NCBI GenBank assembly: GCA_022885665.1
Contig: JAGQDJ010000260.1
Span: forward strand, 744,001 to 808,000
Direction: 5' to 3'
Source: Triops longicaudatus
Taxonomy: Eukaryota; Arthropoda; Branchiopoda; Notostraca; Triopsidae
DNA length: 64,000 nucleotides
Shown here: positions 37,462 through 48,974 of the stretch, one piece after another
Numbering within the stretch: position 1 is the first letter of the stretch
How the letters are laid out: every line of letters starts with the position of its first letter
Program-made: the position numbers and the translations under genes
Notes under the pieces: generated by a model
Told to the model about the DNA's origin: nothing
Seen by the model: the letters and a program-made list of their open reading frames with translations, nothing else
Database searches by the model: none

Positions 37462-40400
37462 ATGAGCAGCTCTAAGCCTAAGCGACGTTCGAGGCCGAGG
37501 AACTTCGGTGTCACGACTTCCGATGTCATAATTGATCACCTCCAGGCTGTAGTCCAGAAATTCAACTTGATTTTTAGTTCGTTCATGTTTTCTTTTTTGG
37601 CTCGTAGGCGCGCGAAGCGAAAGAAACAATGAGAGGCCTGACGGGTCTTACTTTTGACGAAAAAATGGCTGAACACAGGTGTTTGTGGGATCCAAATTAT
37701 CCCGAAAAACCTGAACGCTTTACCTCCGTTTTGGAAAAGTATATTTATTTTACAGATTTTTTTTCTCTTATTCGACATTTTTGCTTTATTCTTGTTTTAT
37801 GAAAGTGTTTTTGTGGAAAGCATACTGTAGTTTTTAGTTTTACCTTAAATTCTTATTATTTTATTTCCACGTTTCTGTTTCATCTCCATTTTATTGATTT
37901 TTTTGTGTTGCTAGGTGCAAAGAATACGGACTTGTTGATCGCTGCAAATTCATTCCATCCCGATCCGCAACGGAAGAAGAGATTCTCAAGCTCCATACTC
38001 AAGATAGGATCGATCTCCTCCGCGGAACTGATGGTTCAGTGGACGTTGAAGCACTGGAGGCCATAAGTTCTGGTTACGACGCGATTTACATCCATCCTGT
38101 AAATTTTTTGTCAGTTTTCTAGTACAAAGAGATTATTTTGCTATCTTTCTGTACTTAGAGTACGTACAAACTAGCTGTGTTGGCGGCTGGCTCTACAGTA
38201 GATCTCGTGGATTCAATCTTGGACGGACAAGTGCAAAATGGGATGGCCATCATAAGGTATTCTTTTATATTTCCAATTGTTTATTTAAAAGGTGTTATTA
38301 AACGTTTACTATTCTCTACAGGCCGCCGGGTCACCATGCTATGAAAAGCGAGTATTGTGGATACTGCTTTTACAATAATGTAGCGATTGCTGCCAAACAT
38401 GCTTTGGACAACAAAAATGTAAAAAGGGTCTTGGTCGTTGACTGGGACGTCCATCATGGCCAAGCTACGCAGCAAATGTTCTATGATGATGACAGGTATT
38501 GGAAACAAACAAGTTAAATAAATATTTTAGTAAAAACATCCATAGCAAAACTTTGTCTTTTTAATTTGTCTTGCTTTAGTCTTTGTCTAGTCCTTGAAAG
38601 TGTTGGTTGTAGTTTTTCATTTTTTAGCCTTTAATTTACTTTCAGATTTTTTTTTATCTTGTCAAATTGATTTACTGCACAATGGCTAGTTGTGTTATAT
38701 TCTATAAAATTTATCGTTTCAGAGTCTTATATTTCTCGATTCATCGCTACGAGCATGGCACAATGTGGCCCAATTTAAAAGAAAGCGACTTCCATTATGT
38801 GGGAACAGGAAAAGGACAAGGTTACAATGTCAATGTACCCTTAAACCGAACGGGCTTGGGCAACGCGGATTATATGGCGATATTTCACCAAATTCTTTTA
38901 CCGATGGCATACGAGGTAATTTTTTCCGGGGATGAAACATTCAGGAGAATTTTATTACTTTTGAATATTCCAGTTTGCCCCAGAATTGGTTATTATTTCA
39001 GCGGGCTATGACGCAGCCTTGGGCTGTTTCGAGGTTAGTTGAAAGAGTTCTTTTTCTAATTGTTTCTTCTGTTTCTTCGTCTCTCTTCGATGTGATGTCT
39101 TGCATCCCCCTTGGTCGTTTTGCATTGTTCGTTTCTGTGTATGTCAGTTTCAACCTGATATTGTCATCGTGTCTGCGGGTTTCGATTCAGCATTAGGTGA
39201 TGAGAAGGTATTGTACGGATTCTAGGAATGATATGCTTACAATTTTTCACGCTGCTTTTTCGTCTAAAGTTTGAGTACAACTATTTAATACAAAATTGTT
39301 CATATTTGAAGGGTGAAATGGAAGTTACCCCAGCCTGTTACGCCCATTTGACTGCAGAATTAATGGGACTGGCTGAAGGGAAAGTAGCAGTCGTTCTAGA
39401 GGTATTTTCTCCAAAAAGAGATGCAATATGAAGCATAATGAATGTAATTAGGGAGGGTATTGTCTCAAATCCTTGGCGGAAGGAGCAGCATTGACGTTGA
39501 GAACTTTGGAAGGCGAAAGTTGTCCCGATATTGGATGTTTGACTGAACCCTCTGATAGGTACTAGCACTTGACAAATTGTTATTTATTTTTCATAGAGAA
39601 ATAACCCTTTTTAATAAGAACTGCAAAATATCGTAGTATATGTATAAGAAGTTAAATTTAAATTATAAAATGATTATTAGTGTTGTTTGGTTTATAGTAT
39701 TTTCTTTTCAGTTTCCCCTTATTTTGTTGCTAACGTAAAACTTTTTTCCCACAGTGTAAGAGAAACCATTTGGAACGTGATATATGTTCACAGACCGTTT
39801 TGGAAGTGTTTCCGGTTCCAGGGAACGTACAGTGCAAGTAGTTTGTCTAGCAACGGCCAAACGCAGCTTGGCCAGCACTGGCCTGTGGTTAAATTCTTGG
39901 GAAATGAAGACAAGCCCAGTGTTTATGAAACAAGAAACTGTTATCCCGTACGAAGTGCGGAAGTAGATTTAGTCTTCGATCGAAGGTTAGACGACCTAAT
40001 TCGGACAACAAAATTGCTGTCCACTCCCCATAGGGTTGGTTTGGTGTACGATGAAAGGATGACGGCGCACAAAAATGCACAAAAATCGTAAATTAATCCG
40101 AAAACACATTTTGAGGTGTTAGTCTAAAGTTGCTTTATATGTTTAGACACCCTGAGAGGCCCGAAAGGATTGTTACGATATTGAAACGATTAGAGGAATA
40201 TGGATTGGTAGAAAGATGTCACCGCCTTCAAGTAATCAGAAAAAATTATCATTATAGTGACATTTTTTTACGATTTTTTTAATTATTTTTTATATATATT
40301 TTTTTTATTATTATTTTTTTTTTTTTTAGGCCAAAGCAGCAAGTAAAGAACAACTTAAGCTTTTGCATACAGAAGACCATATCAAAGCCATGGCAAAAAT

Positions 40401-42578
40401 CCCCCAAAAATCCCAGAATTTGTTAAGTCAAGTGGCTGAGAAGTATAATTCAGTTTATCTGTGCCCTGAAAGTTACGAATGTGCGTTACTTGCTGCCGGT
40501 TCTGCCATCGAAGTAAGCTAATTAATCTATGAAAAGGAGAGAAAATAAGCCGAAGTGTAGATTAAATGTTTCCGTTACATCTGCTAAGTTTACTTGATAG
40601 TTCTCTCGATAATTTTAAGGTAGTGGAAAACATTGTGAATGGAACTTGTCGTTCGGGCGTGGCCATTGTTCGACCTCCCGGTCACCATGCTGAAGAAGAC
40701 GAGGCTTGCGGATTTTGTTTGTTTAACAACACGGCCTTGGCTGCTAAGCATGCCTTGGAAAATCTTAACTTAAAAAGGTATTATTTTTTTAGTAGTAATA
40801 CAATCATTAATCATAAAAAAAGATAACATATACCGATATTAAAAAATTGCTCGTAAATAGGATATTAATCGTGGACTGGGATGTACATCACGGAAATGGC
40901 ATTCAGCACATGTTTGAATCGGATCCTCGTGTTTTGTATATTTCTATTCACCGATATGATAATGGCTTGTTCTTCCCTTCGTTAGCAGAAGGAAATTACG
41001 ACTTCGTTGGCACCAAAGATGGTCGATTTTACAATGTGAACATTCCCTGGAATAAAGTACGTATTACAGAACATTTTAAGAAGTATTTAATAATGTAGCT
41101 TTAATTTTATAGTCTTGAATCCGTATTCGCAAAGGTCGTTAGATTTTGTTATATTGTTTAATATGCATTCGTTAATATTACTTTTTATTAGTTTTAATTA
41201 ATATTAATTTTTAATGTCGTTGCATTTGTGGTCATAGTCTGGCATGGGAGATGCAGAATATTTGGCTGCGTTCCAGCAAATTATACTACCAATCGCGTAC
41301 CAATTTAATCCCGAATTGGTATTAGTGGCGGCGGGTTTCGATGCAGCCAGGGGAGATCAATTAGGAGGTATTTTAATTCAAATGCTTTACTTCAATTAAA
41401 TGAATTTTCTCTGTAAAGGTTGCAAAGTTTCTCCGGAAGGCTATGGACAGTTTACGCATTTGCTGTCTTCCCTTGCTCAAGGCCGTTTGGCAATCATTCT
41501 CGAAGGAGGTTATAACTTGGAATCTATTTCATATTCGTTCGCTTTGTGCACGAAAGCTTTGTTGGGAGATCCCTTGCCTTCCGTTCGGTTAACAAGCCCG
41601 CCAAGTAGCTCTGCGGTGGAGTCGATTCTAAACGTTATGAAAGTCCACAAACCGTATTGGTCTGCGTTAAAGTTTAACGTGAGCTTGCCAGAGGAAAATG
41701 TGTTGCTCCCGCCATGGAGTGAAGTAGAAAAACCTGACAAAGCTGTGGAGGCTTTGGGAGCTAGTTTGGCCCAGATTTCGTTTGTTTCGTCGTCAGAGAG
41801 CGAAATCTACTCGAGCAGTAGCGACTCCAACATCTCTTCAGAACAGAGCTCCCCTGTCACGAACGGCGTAGAGCCTGTGAACTTGGAAATGGCACCCGCA
41901 GTAAGCTCGGAACCTGCTATGACGCTTTCTCAGTTTTTAAATTTACCTGAGAATTCTCAAGTGATTAAATGCATACATTGTTTTAGTAAATGCAGTTTAA
42001 AATATATGTGCTTTAGATGGAAGGATTAGTGGCGCCGTTAGCGTGGTGTCCAGAGTTGGAAAGTGTACAGTCCGTCCCGAAGGAAGGTATCGGATTTGGT
42101 AAACCTTGCGAGGAATGCGGGAGTACCGAAGAGGCCTGGGTTTGTCTTACCTGTTACAAGGTACTGTTATCCTTATAATCGTTGTCATATTTATTATTTT
42201 TACTTATTTGTATTATTACACACCTCAGTAATTTACATATCTGTGTTACCATAGTAGTGATAGCAAAAATTTGTAGCTAGGGTAGCATTGGGAATTCTCG
42301 ATTGAAAAGTCTATTTCGTAGGTTTTCTGTGGACGGTATGTCAATGGCCATATGGTACAGCACCACGAAACGTCAGGTCATACAATGGTGCTAAGCTTTT
42401 CGGATCTATCGGTTTGGTGCTATGCTTGTGACTACTATCTGGATAATGAAGTAAATATTTTTCGAATTTGCACTTTATGGTTCGTAGTGGTTGCACTTCA
42501 CGGTTATGGATTTGTTAGGTACTGTCGACAGCGAAAGCTGAGGCACATTTGGAGAAATTTGGAGTACCCAGCGCTTAG
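37462..42578 (+). CDS. HDAC6: Histone deacetylase 6 (two deacetylase domains plus ZnF-UBP)
   Basis: Cytoplasmic tubulin/Hsp90 deacetylase with a ubiquitin-binding tail. The likely start is MSSSKPKRRSRPR (37462), a basic N-terminus. Deacetylase domain 1 (about 37620-39750) has PPGHHAMKSEYCGYC, DWDVHHGQATQ, SAGYDAALG or SAGFDSALG, and LEGGYCLKSL. Domain 2 (40145-41650) has PPGHHAEEDEACGFC, DWDVHHGNGIQ, AAGFDAARGD and LEGGYNLES. All metal ligands and the catalytic Tyr motif are present in both. A Ser-rich acidic linker (41790-41960) leads to a ZnF-UBP domain (42019-42450) with CEECGSTEEAWVCLTC, CGRYVNGHMVQHHETSGH and WCYACDYYLDNE. The last small exon ends KFGVPSA at 42578. Two tandem 60-nt exons encode the same part of domain 1. 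It converges on the GALNT gene. Confidence 0.95.
38974..39033 (+). other. HDAC6: HDAC6 candidate mutually exclusive exon A
   Basis: 60 nt, phase 0, between ATATTCCAG and GTTAGT. It encodes FAPELVIISAGYDAALGCFE, the segment with the third zinc ligand (Asp of AGxD). It joins the upstream exon ending LLPMAYE (38915) and the downstream exon starting GEMEVTPACY (39312) in frame. By memory it resembles the insect HDAC6 sequence. Confidence 0.85.
39148..39207 (+). other. HDAC6: HDAC6 candidate mutually exclusive exon B
   Basis: 60 nt, phase 0, between TATGTCAG and GTATTG, 114 nt after exon A. It encodes FQPDIVIVSAGFDSALGDEK, aligned without gaps to exon A and keeping the zinc-ligand Asp. It differs mainly at the C-terminal four residues (GDEK against GCFE). 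Including both exons would duplicate the segment, so choice of one is expected. Confidence 0.85.
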
Positions 42579-43167
42579 GGCAAGCGGTATAATGTAGCGT
42601 CGTAAGGAATGTGCCTGAAGATTTGGTCGCAGTTTTGTTGTAACTGTAAATCATTCGTATGGCCTTTACGGGGGTCGTGTTTTAACTGCATTAAGTGGTA
42701 GGCGAGAAGAAATTCTTTTAGTGATTTAGTTCTTAATTTGTTTCATATTGCCCAAGATTGTCGTTTAAATGTCATGCAATATTTACAGCTGCCAACATTT
42801 TTGTGAACCCGGCTGACCACGATTGCACTTTGTTGAATGAGACTGTGGTACTGTAATATATGGGTATAACTTTTCTGACGATTTATCGTAGAAGGTTATA
42901 ATTTTTAGTTAAAAACTTAGTAGTTTTCATGGAGTAACCTGAAAAGGTTTCCACGAAAAGCGCCCAGGATAAGTTTTAGGTACACCAGGGAACTTAATTT
43001 CTAATCTTCAATAAGGATTTGAAAGATACTTTTGTTACACCACATTTAAAAAATCACGTCGTTGATCTGAAATCACAACCTTGGCAGCCAATGTCCGGTT
43101 ACTATAAACGTATATTTTAGAAGGCACATTGTGATGTTCGCAGTTCGGTTCATTTTTCACTTGACGT
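42579..43167. other. Convergent 3' region, HDAC6 / GALNT
   Basis: 589 bp between two convergent stop codons, presumably the two 3' untranslated regions. I see no other gene or repeat in it. Confidence 0.5.
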
Positions 43168-45785
43168 TCAAGCTGCTTCGTTAAAATGTGAAAACGTCCA
43201 TATTTGCGAATCTTTTGCTTGGCAATCGCTCAAGAAAGCGTCAGTCATGGCTGTAAAATCTCCTCTGTCTAAACATTTTCCGGATCCCTTGTGCTTCAAC
43301 TCGTTTTTCTAAAAGAAAAAGTTCAGTTCAGTGTGCTGGGAACAATTTTTCAGTAAGTCTCTTACATCTGTCAATTCCCACTGTTGACTCTCGGGTAAAT
43401 TATCATCACAGCGACTCATCAGCACCAAATTCGTTCCTTTACGGCCCTCATGTGCTTTTTCCTCAGCTGAAGCGCACACTTCTTCTCGTCTTAGTTGCCC
43501 GGATTTACTCAAAGACACAAACTTTGTGGCAAACAATTAATACTTCCGTCAAAATTTCTCCCCATTCAGATTTACTTGGCTCATAGATTCTTCTTGATGG
43601 CAGGGATACAATCCCATAATGTAGTTAGAGTCTTCGTTTCTTTGCAACATATCTAAACAAATAGGTTTTCCCCATGCGCTGTTTCTTACCTAAAGTTAGG
43701 AAAAACATACCCAGCAACGAAGTTTACATATAAATTCCGTAGAGTACAATTAAGCGTGTTTGACAGTACTTGTCCGTAGGCTGAAGAATGCTCATCGAGG
43801 ATAAATTTCTCTGGAATAATATTCTCCAAAAACCATTTAAAACTTTTGCACTGTAGACGTTCTCTCAATTTTTTTCTCTCAGTAAAGTCCCCAATGTCAA
43901 TTTCCTAGCAAAAAAAAAAAAAAAAAAATCAGTAAGTTACTCACGTTTTCTTAATAAAACCTACCAAAAGATCGGGCCTGTGTTTGAAGAATAATTGCTT
44001 GTAATTATCCATCCAAACGTGCGCCATGCGTGCGGTATTAATCCCGTGCGTATCTTTGTTGCCAGGGAAAGTGTACGGATGGAACGACCGGAAAATATGG
44101 CCCACGTGGGAACAAGGAATTGTTTCTAGCGTGCCGCCACACATCCAAATCTATTCATATAGTCTCAAATCAGGTATGGCTGACTTGATCTTTCTCTCCA
44201 TTTATTTCAGTATGCCATATACTCAATGGATAACAGAACAATAGATAGACTAGTTTTATCACCATACTGTGTCGCTATAGTACGCACGAGGGCAAGAACA
44301 TATTAGCTAAAGGACTACGTTATTGCAAAGTTAATTACGACAATTTAAAAATGTTGCCTTCTTACGTAATCGAAACAGAATGATAATCCTTTGATATTTC
44401 TTACCCGAAACGACATTTCCAAGTTTTCCCCACCCCAAACTTCCATACCAGGATCGTACGATCCCAACTCCCAAAAATACTTTCGATCCATCGCAAACAA
44501 ACCGCCTGCCATGGTCGGAGAGCTAAATTCCCAAGAATTTCTGTCAAAGACAAGAATAATAAAGAGGAATTATAGTACCGCGTAGGGGCGAGGGAATGAC
44601 CTCTGCGTTGAATTTCATGGTCTGGTACTTCGATCCACGTAAAATGGCCACTCCATGTGAAGCCACCCACTTGAAAATATCCAGGACTGCCTCGGTAGTA
44701 TGCCAGCGTTTTATCGTCAATGACTTCGATAATTGGGACCACCACCGCTTTTCTATTCTCTTTAATACGCTGCAAAAGCGGTTCCAGCCTATCACCACGA
44801 AAACGAAATTGGTCAGACTGACACGATTTTTTTTTAAATATTAGTTTCACGCAAGAGAAAATCATTTTTGCAAGAAATCTCTAACAAGATTCACACTCAC
44901 GGAATCTGTTGTATGGGTTTCTAAATCACAAAACAGAAATAAACCATATTTTACCAAATTTCTGCAGCTTCACAATGGGAGTCAAGGAATATTACAACGT
45001 CACCAACCGCTTCTTGGGCACCTGCCAATCGCGCTCTGATTAAGCCATGTCGTTCTTTCAGTCGTATTAGGCGTACTTTAGGAGGTAGTCGAGTTTGGAT
45101 GTAGCGTTCTAATTTGCCTTGCAACTCAACTAAAATACAATGATTATTTAATATTTGCAATCGACGTAACAAGAAAGTATGTACTTCTATCGCTAAAGTC
45201 GTCTACTAAAAGAATTTCTTTGAGGTGTTCCGGCGGGGAACGATTTATCACGCTGTGGACGGTTCGAATGAGCGCTGACCAAGCTTCATTAGTGAAAATG
45301 ATAATAACTGAAGCAGACGGCAGATCTGTGTCATAGTTTTGCTTTTGGCATGCTTCAGGGATAAGGCTGTTTAACGAACGATTGTAGGCAATTTTGTCAG
45401 AGACAATAAGATTGAATGCTTCCTTTTTCATTAAATCGTCAGCTCGTTTAGCTTCTTCGCCTTCGAGATACACTCCTTGTCCACCGTCACCTAACCCTGG
45501 AACTATTCTGGCTTCATCCTGGGCAATTTCGGCGTCATATTTGGCATTAAGCTTTGGGTTTATGGCTGGAGGAGGCAAGACTATTGGGCTCTCGTGAAGG
45601 ATTTGACTATCAAGTTTCATAGGAGGTTCAGGGAGTTTTTTTTCTTCAGTGAGTTGATCGTGATGTATCGGTCGGCTGGTATTTGATTCTTGGAGCCCTG
45701 AATAAACCCATATGAATAAAAAGGCAATAAGACTTAGGGACAGGCCGAATTTGATGAGCGTTGTTATTCTTCTTCGCAGTATCAT
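43168..45785 (-). CDS. Polypeptide N-acetylgalactosaminyltransferase
   Basis: Golgi type II membrane enzyme that starts mucin-type O-glycosylation by moving GalNAc from UDP-GalNAc to Ser/Thr. The N-terminus MILRRRITTLIK is followed by a signal anchor (about residues 13-31, ending LFIWVYSGL) and a stem. The GT-A catalytic domain shows SVIIIFTNEAWSALIRTVHS, LLVDDFSDR, the metal-binding FLDSHCE (DxH), RIKENRKAVVVPIIEVI and the GalNAc-T segment PTMAGGLFAIDRKYFWELG followed by MEVWGGENLEMSFR. A ricin-type lectin domain (about 43720-43168) closes the protein. Its last exon (43168-43308) supplies the gamma repeat (GKCLDRGDF, SQIWTFSHF) through a phase-0 intron at 43309-43365. Without that splice the frame stops at 43309 and loses the gamma repeat. 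The subfamily is not resolved. It is head to head with RAD17. Confidence 0.92.
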
Positions 45786-46305
45786 GACTTGAAACCTGAA
45801 ATTGAAGAAAAAGGACTATAATATATGTATTTCAATGGGCTAAAATGAACACATCAAACGGTATGAATAAAATACAATCATTACGTACAATTAATTCCCT
45901 AAGCTTTGAGTGCTGAATTTTAAAAAGTTAGAAAAAAGGTAAAAAGAACTTACTTGGTTAAATACGGGTTTCACTTCTAAGAAGCTTGTTTGCTATAAGG
46001 TATCCAAAGACGTCGTAATTATGACGTAAGGTAAAACATATGGAATGCTATAAGTTTCTCACCTTTTGTTGAATAAAAAAAAAATTACTACATGTCTGGT
46101 TTGTTGACAATGCGAGCAACGTCATCCATTGGTCCAGCTGGTCGAAGATTTACGACTAAGCATCCAATAACCGGCTCATTCCCAAACCGCGGTTTCTAGA
46201 TGTAAATATAGTTATACAGAAGTATGTAAATATAGTTATACAGAAGGATACTAACAGCTCGGTTCGCCACGAGAGCAGCACAACAAACAAAATTTGAAAA
46301 CTAAT
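45786..46305. promoter_or_regulatory. Divergent GALNT / RAD17 promoter interval
   Basis: 520 bp between opposite start codons, so both promoters should lie here. A short direct duplication (GTAAATATAGTTATACAGAA at about 46202-46221 and again near 46226-46245) is visible. No core promoter element is clear. Confidence 0.4.
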
Positions 46306-48734
46306 ATGTGGAGTGTAAAATATGGACCGAAAAGTAGTGCCGACCTGGCTGTACATAAAAAGAAATTGGACGAATTACGGCAGTGGATCAAGCAACAATC
46401 ACTCGTAGGTTTAATATCTAAAATTTAACCAAGCCAACGTTATAAATTAAACTAATAATGAATTATCAGATTTTTTTACGGTAACTCTTGGGTGGCGTCT
46501 TTTTAACCTGTCAAAAAGCTAATTCGTCCTTAGTGACAAAGAGTAACGTTTTATTATGCTTAGTGTATAATATTTTGTTTATTGTTAGATTCCTGGTTTG
46601 TTAATTATTCACGGTCCAGCTGGTAGTGGCAAAACAACTTCAGCAAGAATTGTATGTCAAGAAGCTGGCATTGAGCTTGTCGAGTGGTCAAATCCGATTT
46701 CCACATATCCGTTTAACAAGTCCGATGATGTCTATGATTCCTACGAACGATTTAAAACGGGTAAATTTGTATACACTTAAGTCCATTGTTCCGTAATGTA
46801 GAAATTTCGTTTCAATCAAGTCGACAATCAAATGACGCAGTTTTGGGATTTCCTGCTTAAAAGCAGTCGCTATTGTGAAATCACTCTCGATCGTGACGAT
46901 TCATCCGCCTTTACGATGAAGGAGAGATTGTCCCAAGCGTTTGATACTACAGATGCACAACCGGAAACTGAGAAACTTCAGCAAATTATTCTACTCAAAG
47001 ATCTTCCAAATGTGATCCTTATGCAGCCAAAAGAGCTTGGGAGCATTTTGGAGTGAGTTAAGAGTACTCGTAACTCTGCAGAACTCCGATTTTGTCAACC
47101 CGTTGGAACATAAGGGTAGTTGACTAGCAGGATGGTCGATAAAATCAGATGCACGTGTTTCGAACATTATGAAAATTTAGAAAACACGAAAGCGAAATAT
47201 TAATAGAAAATAAGTCAAACTATGCTTTAATTTTATGGTACCACCATCTCATAACATACATTAGAACATGCTTCCAAATCAACTTTAAAACCCATCGTTA
47301 ACAGACTTTTTTGATGAGGTGGTTGACATAATCGGGTTGACAAAATCGGAGTTCTATTGTAATTAGGTAAGCGAAAGCGAAATAAAGAAAGCAGGCGTAG
47401 ACAAATAATTTCAAAACTCGAATTTCTTTTTATACACCTAGGCGATACTTTTCTTCTCCCAATTGCCAATCGAGCTTGATCCTCATTCTCACTGACTCGG
47501 AAGAAGGAAAAAATGACTTTTTACGCCACTTCAAGGTTCCACCGCGTATACAGACTACATCAATCAAGTAAAATCTGTTTGAACTCTTGTCTGTAACTTA
47601 CAGTCACTTTATTATAGATTCAATCCTATTGCCTTAACACTCCTTGTAAAAGCCCTAAATCGCATCGTGACCGCCCATAATAAATTTGCGTCAAGGAAGA
47701 CACAATCATCTGTATTTCGACTAAGCTCAGAGCAAATCCATCAGTTAGCGACAGAAGCTCAGGGCGACATTCGTTACGCTGTAAACCAATTAGAGTGGGC
47801 TCACCGGGACCAGAAATATATTTCCAGAGGAGTTAAACCTGTTCTCAGCCGCAAAAGAAGCCAGTCTTCATTAACCCCACCTTCAAGCCAAAATCAAGAG
47901 TCAAAAGATGGGGCCAACTCTTCTAGGCGTGATGTTTCTTTAGGTTTGTTGCACATCGTGGGCAAAATTCTGCATTTCAAAGGTGATCTGGACACACGAG
48001 CGACGACCGTCGCCCAGAATACTTATGATAAAGCCAGTTCATCCCTATCGTCTAGTACGTTAACGCTTTTTCTGCAGCAAAATTATCTCCAGTTCCGCTC
48101 AAGTATTGAAAAAGGGTCTGCGACCATCGATATTTTAAGTCAATGTGATTCATTACTTGGCCACAATTTTGAAGTAAACAACACAGCTATATTAGCACAA
48201 AGCTTACTAATTATTATTTTCTAAAAATTAGAGCGTTGCGACAATGGAACCTTACGCGTGGTGGGCTTCATCTTTAGGAGTGATGAGAGAAGCTGAAGTT
48301 TTGGGTACGAGCTCTGGATGGTGTCCTGTGCGCAAAGCGCCCTATAATGGGATTGTAACACATGCCGCAGTGAAATTAACAAATTTTAAAAGAAATTGCG
48401 TTGGATTTACGTGGAATTACCCAACTGACATCCTAGTAACGGAACTAGTGCCGTGGGCAGCCAAACTGGGCCATGTACATGCAAAAGAATTAGGACTCTT
48501 TAAAGATTTTGAAAAACCGTAGGTTTTGAATTATTTTCTCTGGTTCGAAAATGAATTTCGATTTTCTCTTTTTCACTATTTAGGTTTATTGATATCGATG
48601 AAATCGAAATGGCAGAGGAGCGTGAAATGAGTATACATGTCCCTAAAACAGAAATAGTGGAACCTGTGAATGAAGAAGAGGAAGATTGTATAATAGAAGA
48701 TTACGATGACCTAGAAAAAATGGGAGCGAAGTAG
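46306..48734 (+). CDS. RAD17: Checkpoint clamp loader RAD17
   Basis: AAA+ subunit that with RFC2-5 loads the 9-1-1 clamp onto damaged DNA in the nucleus. Exon 1 (46306-46404) encodes MWSVKYGPKSSADLAVHKKK. The next exon, from 46589, carries the Walker A motif GPAGSGKTT and the RAD17-typical EWSNPIS. Later segments give LLKDLPN (Walker B-like region), LILILTDSEEG, FNPIALTLLVKALNRIV (sensor region) and GDIRYAVNQLEWA (sensor 2 helix). The C-terminal helical collar contains DVSLGLLHIVGKILHFKG and LFLQQNYLQF. The extreme C-terminus, EEDCIIEDYDDLEKMGAK, keeps the conserved IIEDY block that contacts 9-1-1. The N-terminus is short compared with vertebrates: an in-frame stop upstream (46252) leaves no earlier Met. 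A MITE sits in the intron at 47080-47355. AATAAA lies near 48757. Confidence 0.93.
47080..47355. mobile_element. MITE with perfect 23-bp terminal inverted repeats (Tc1/pogo-like)
   Basis: Positions 47080-47102 (starting AGAACTCCGATTTTGTCAAC) and the reverse complement of 47333-47355 are identical over 23 bp. The element is 276 bp, non-coding and AT-rich, and lies in a RAD17 intron. The ends, with the pattern (CAnT)AGAACTCCGATTT, resemble pogo/Tigger-type termini. Target-site duplication is not clean (TA flanks are possible). The family assignment is inference. Confidence 0.7.
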
Positions 48735-48974
48735 TGAAATTTCTTAATGAATGGAACAATAAATAATTTTTGTAAGAATCTCGATGAGGTCCATAATCTT
48801 AACATACAGGCTCTACAGCACAATTGGGTCAGTGTGTCGTTGGACACCCCAAGAGATGGATTTTGTATGCTTTATAGGTCGTTGGTCATGCAAGACTCTT
48901 TTTTCCGAATTTATTTGTTGCTCCAGAGCTTGGACCTCATTCATTAGTAGCACTGCCAGCTTCCTGAGAAGATC

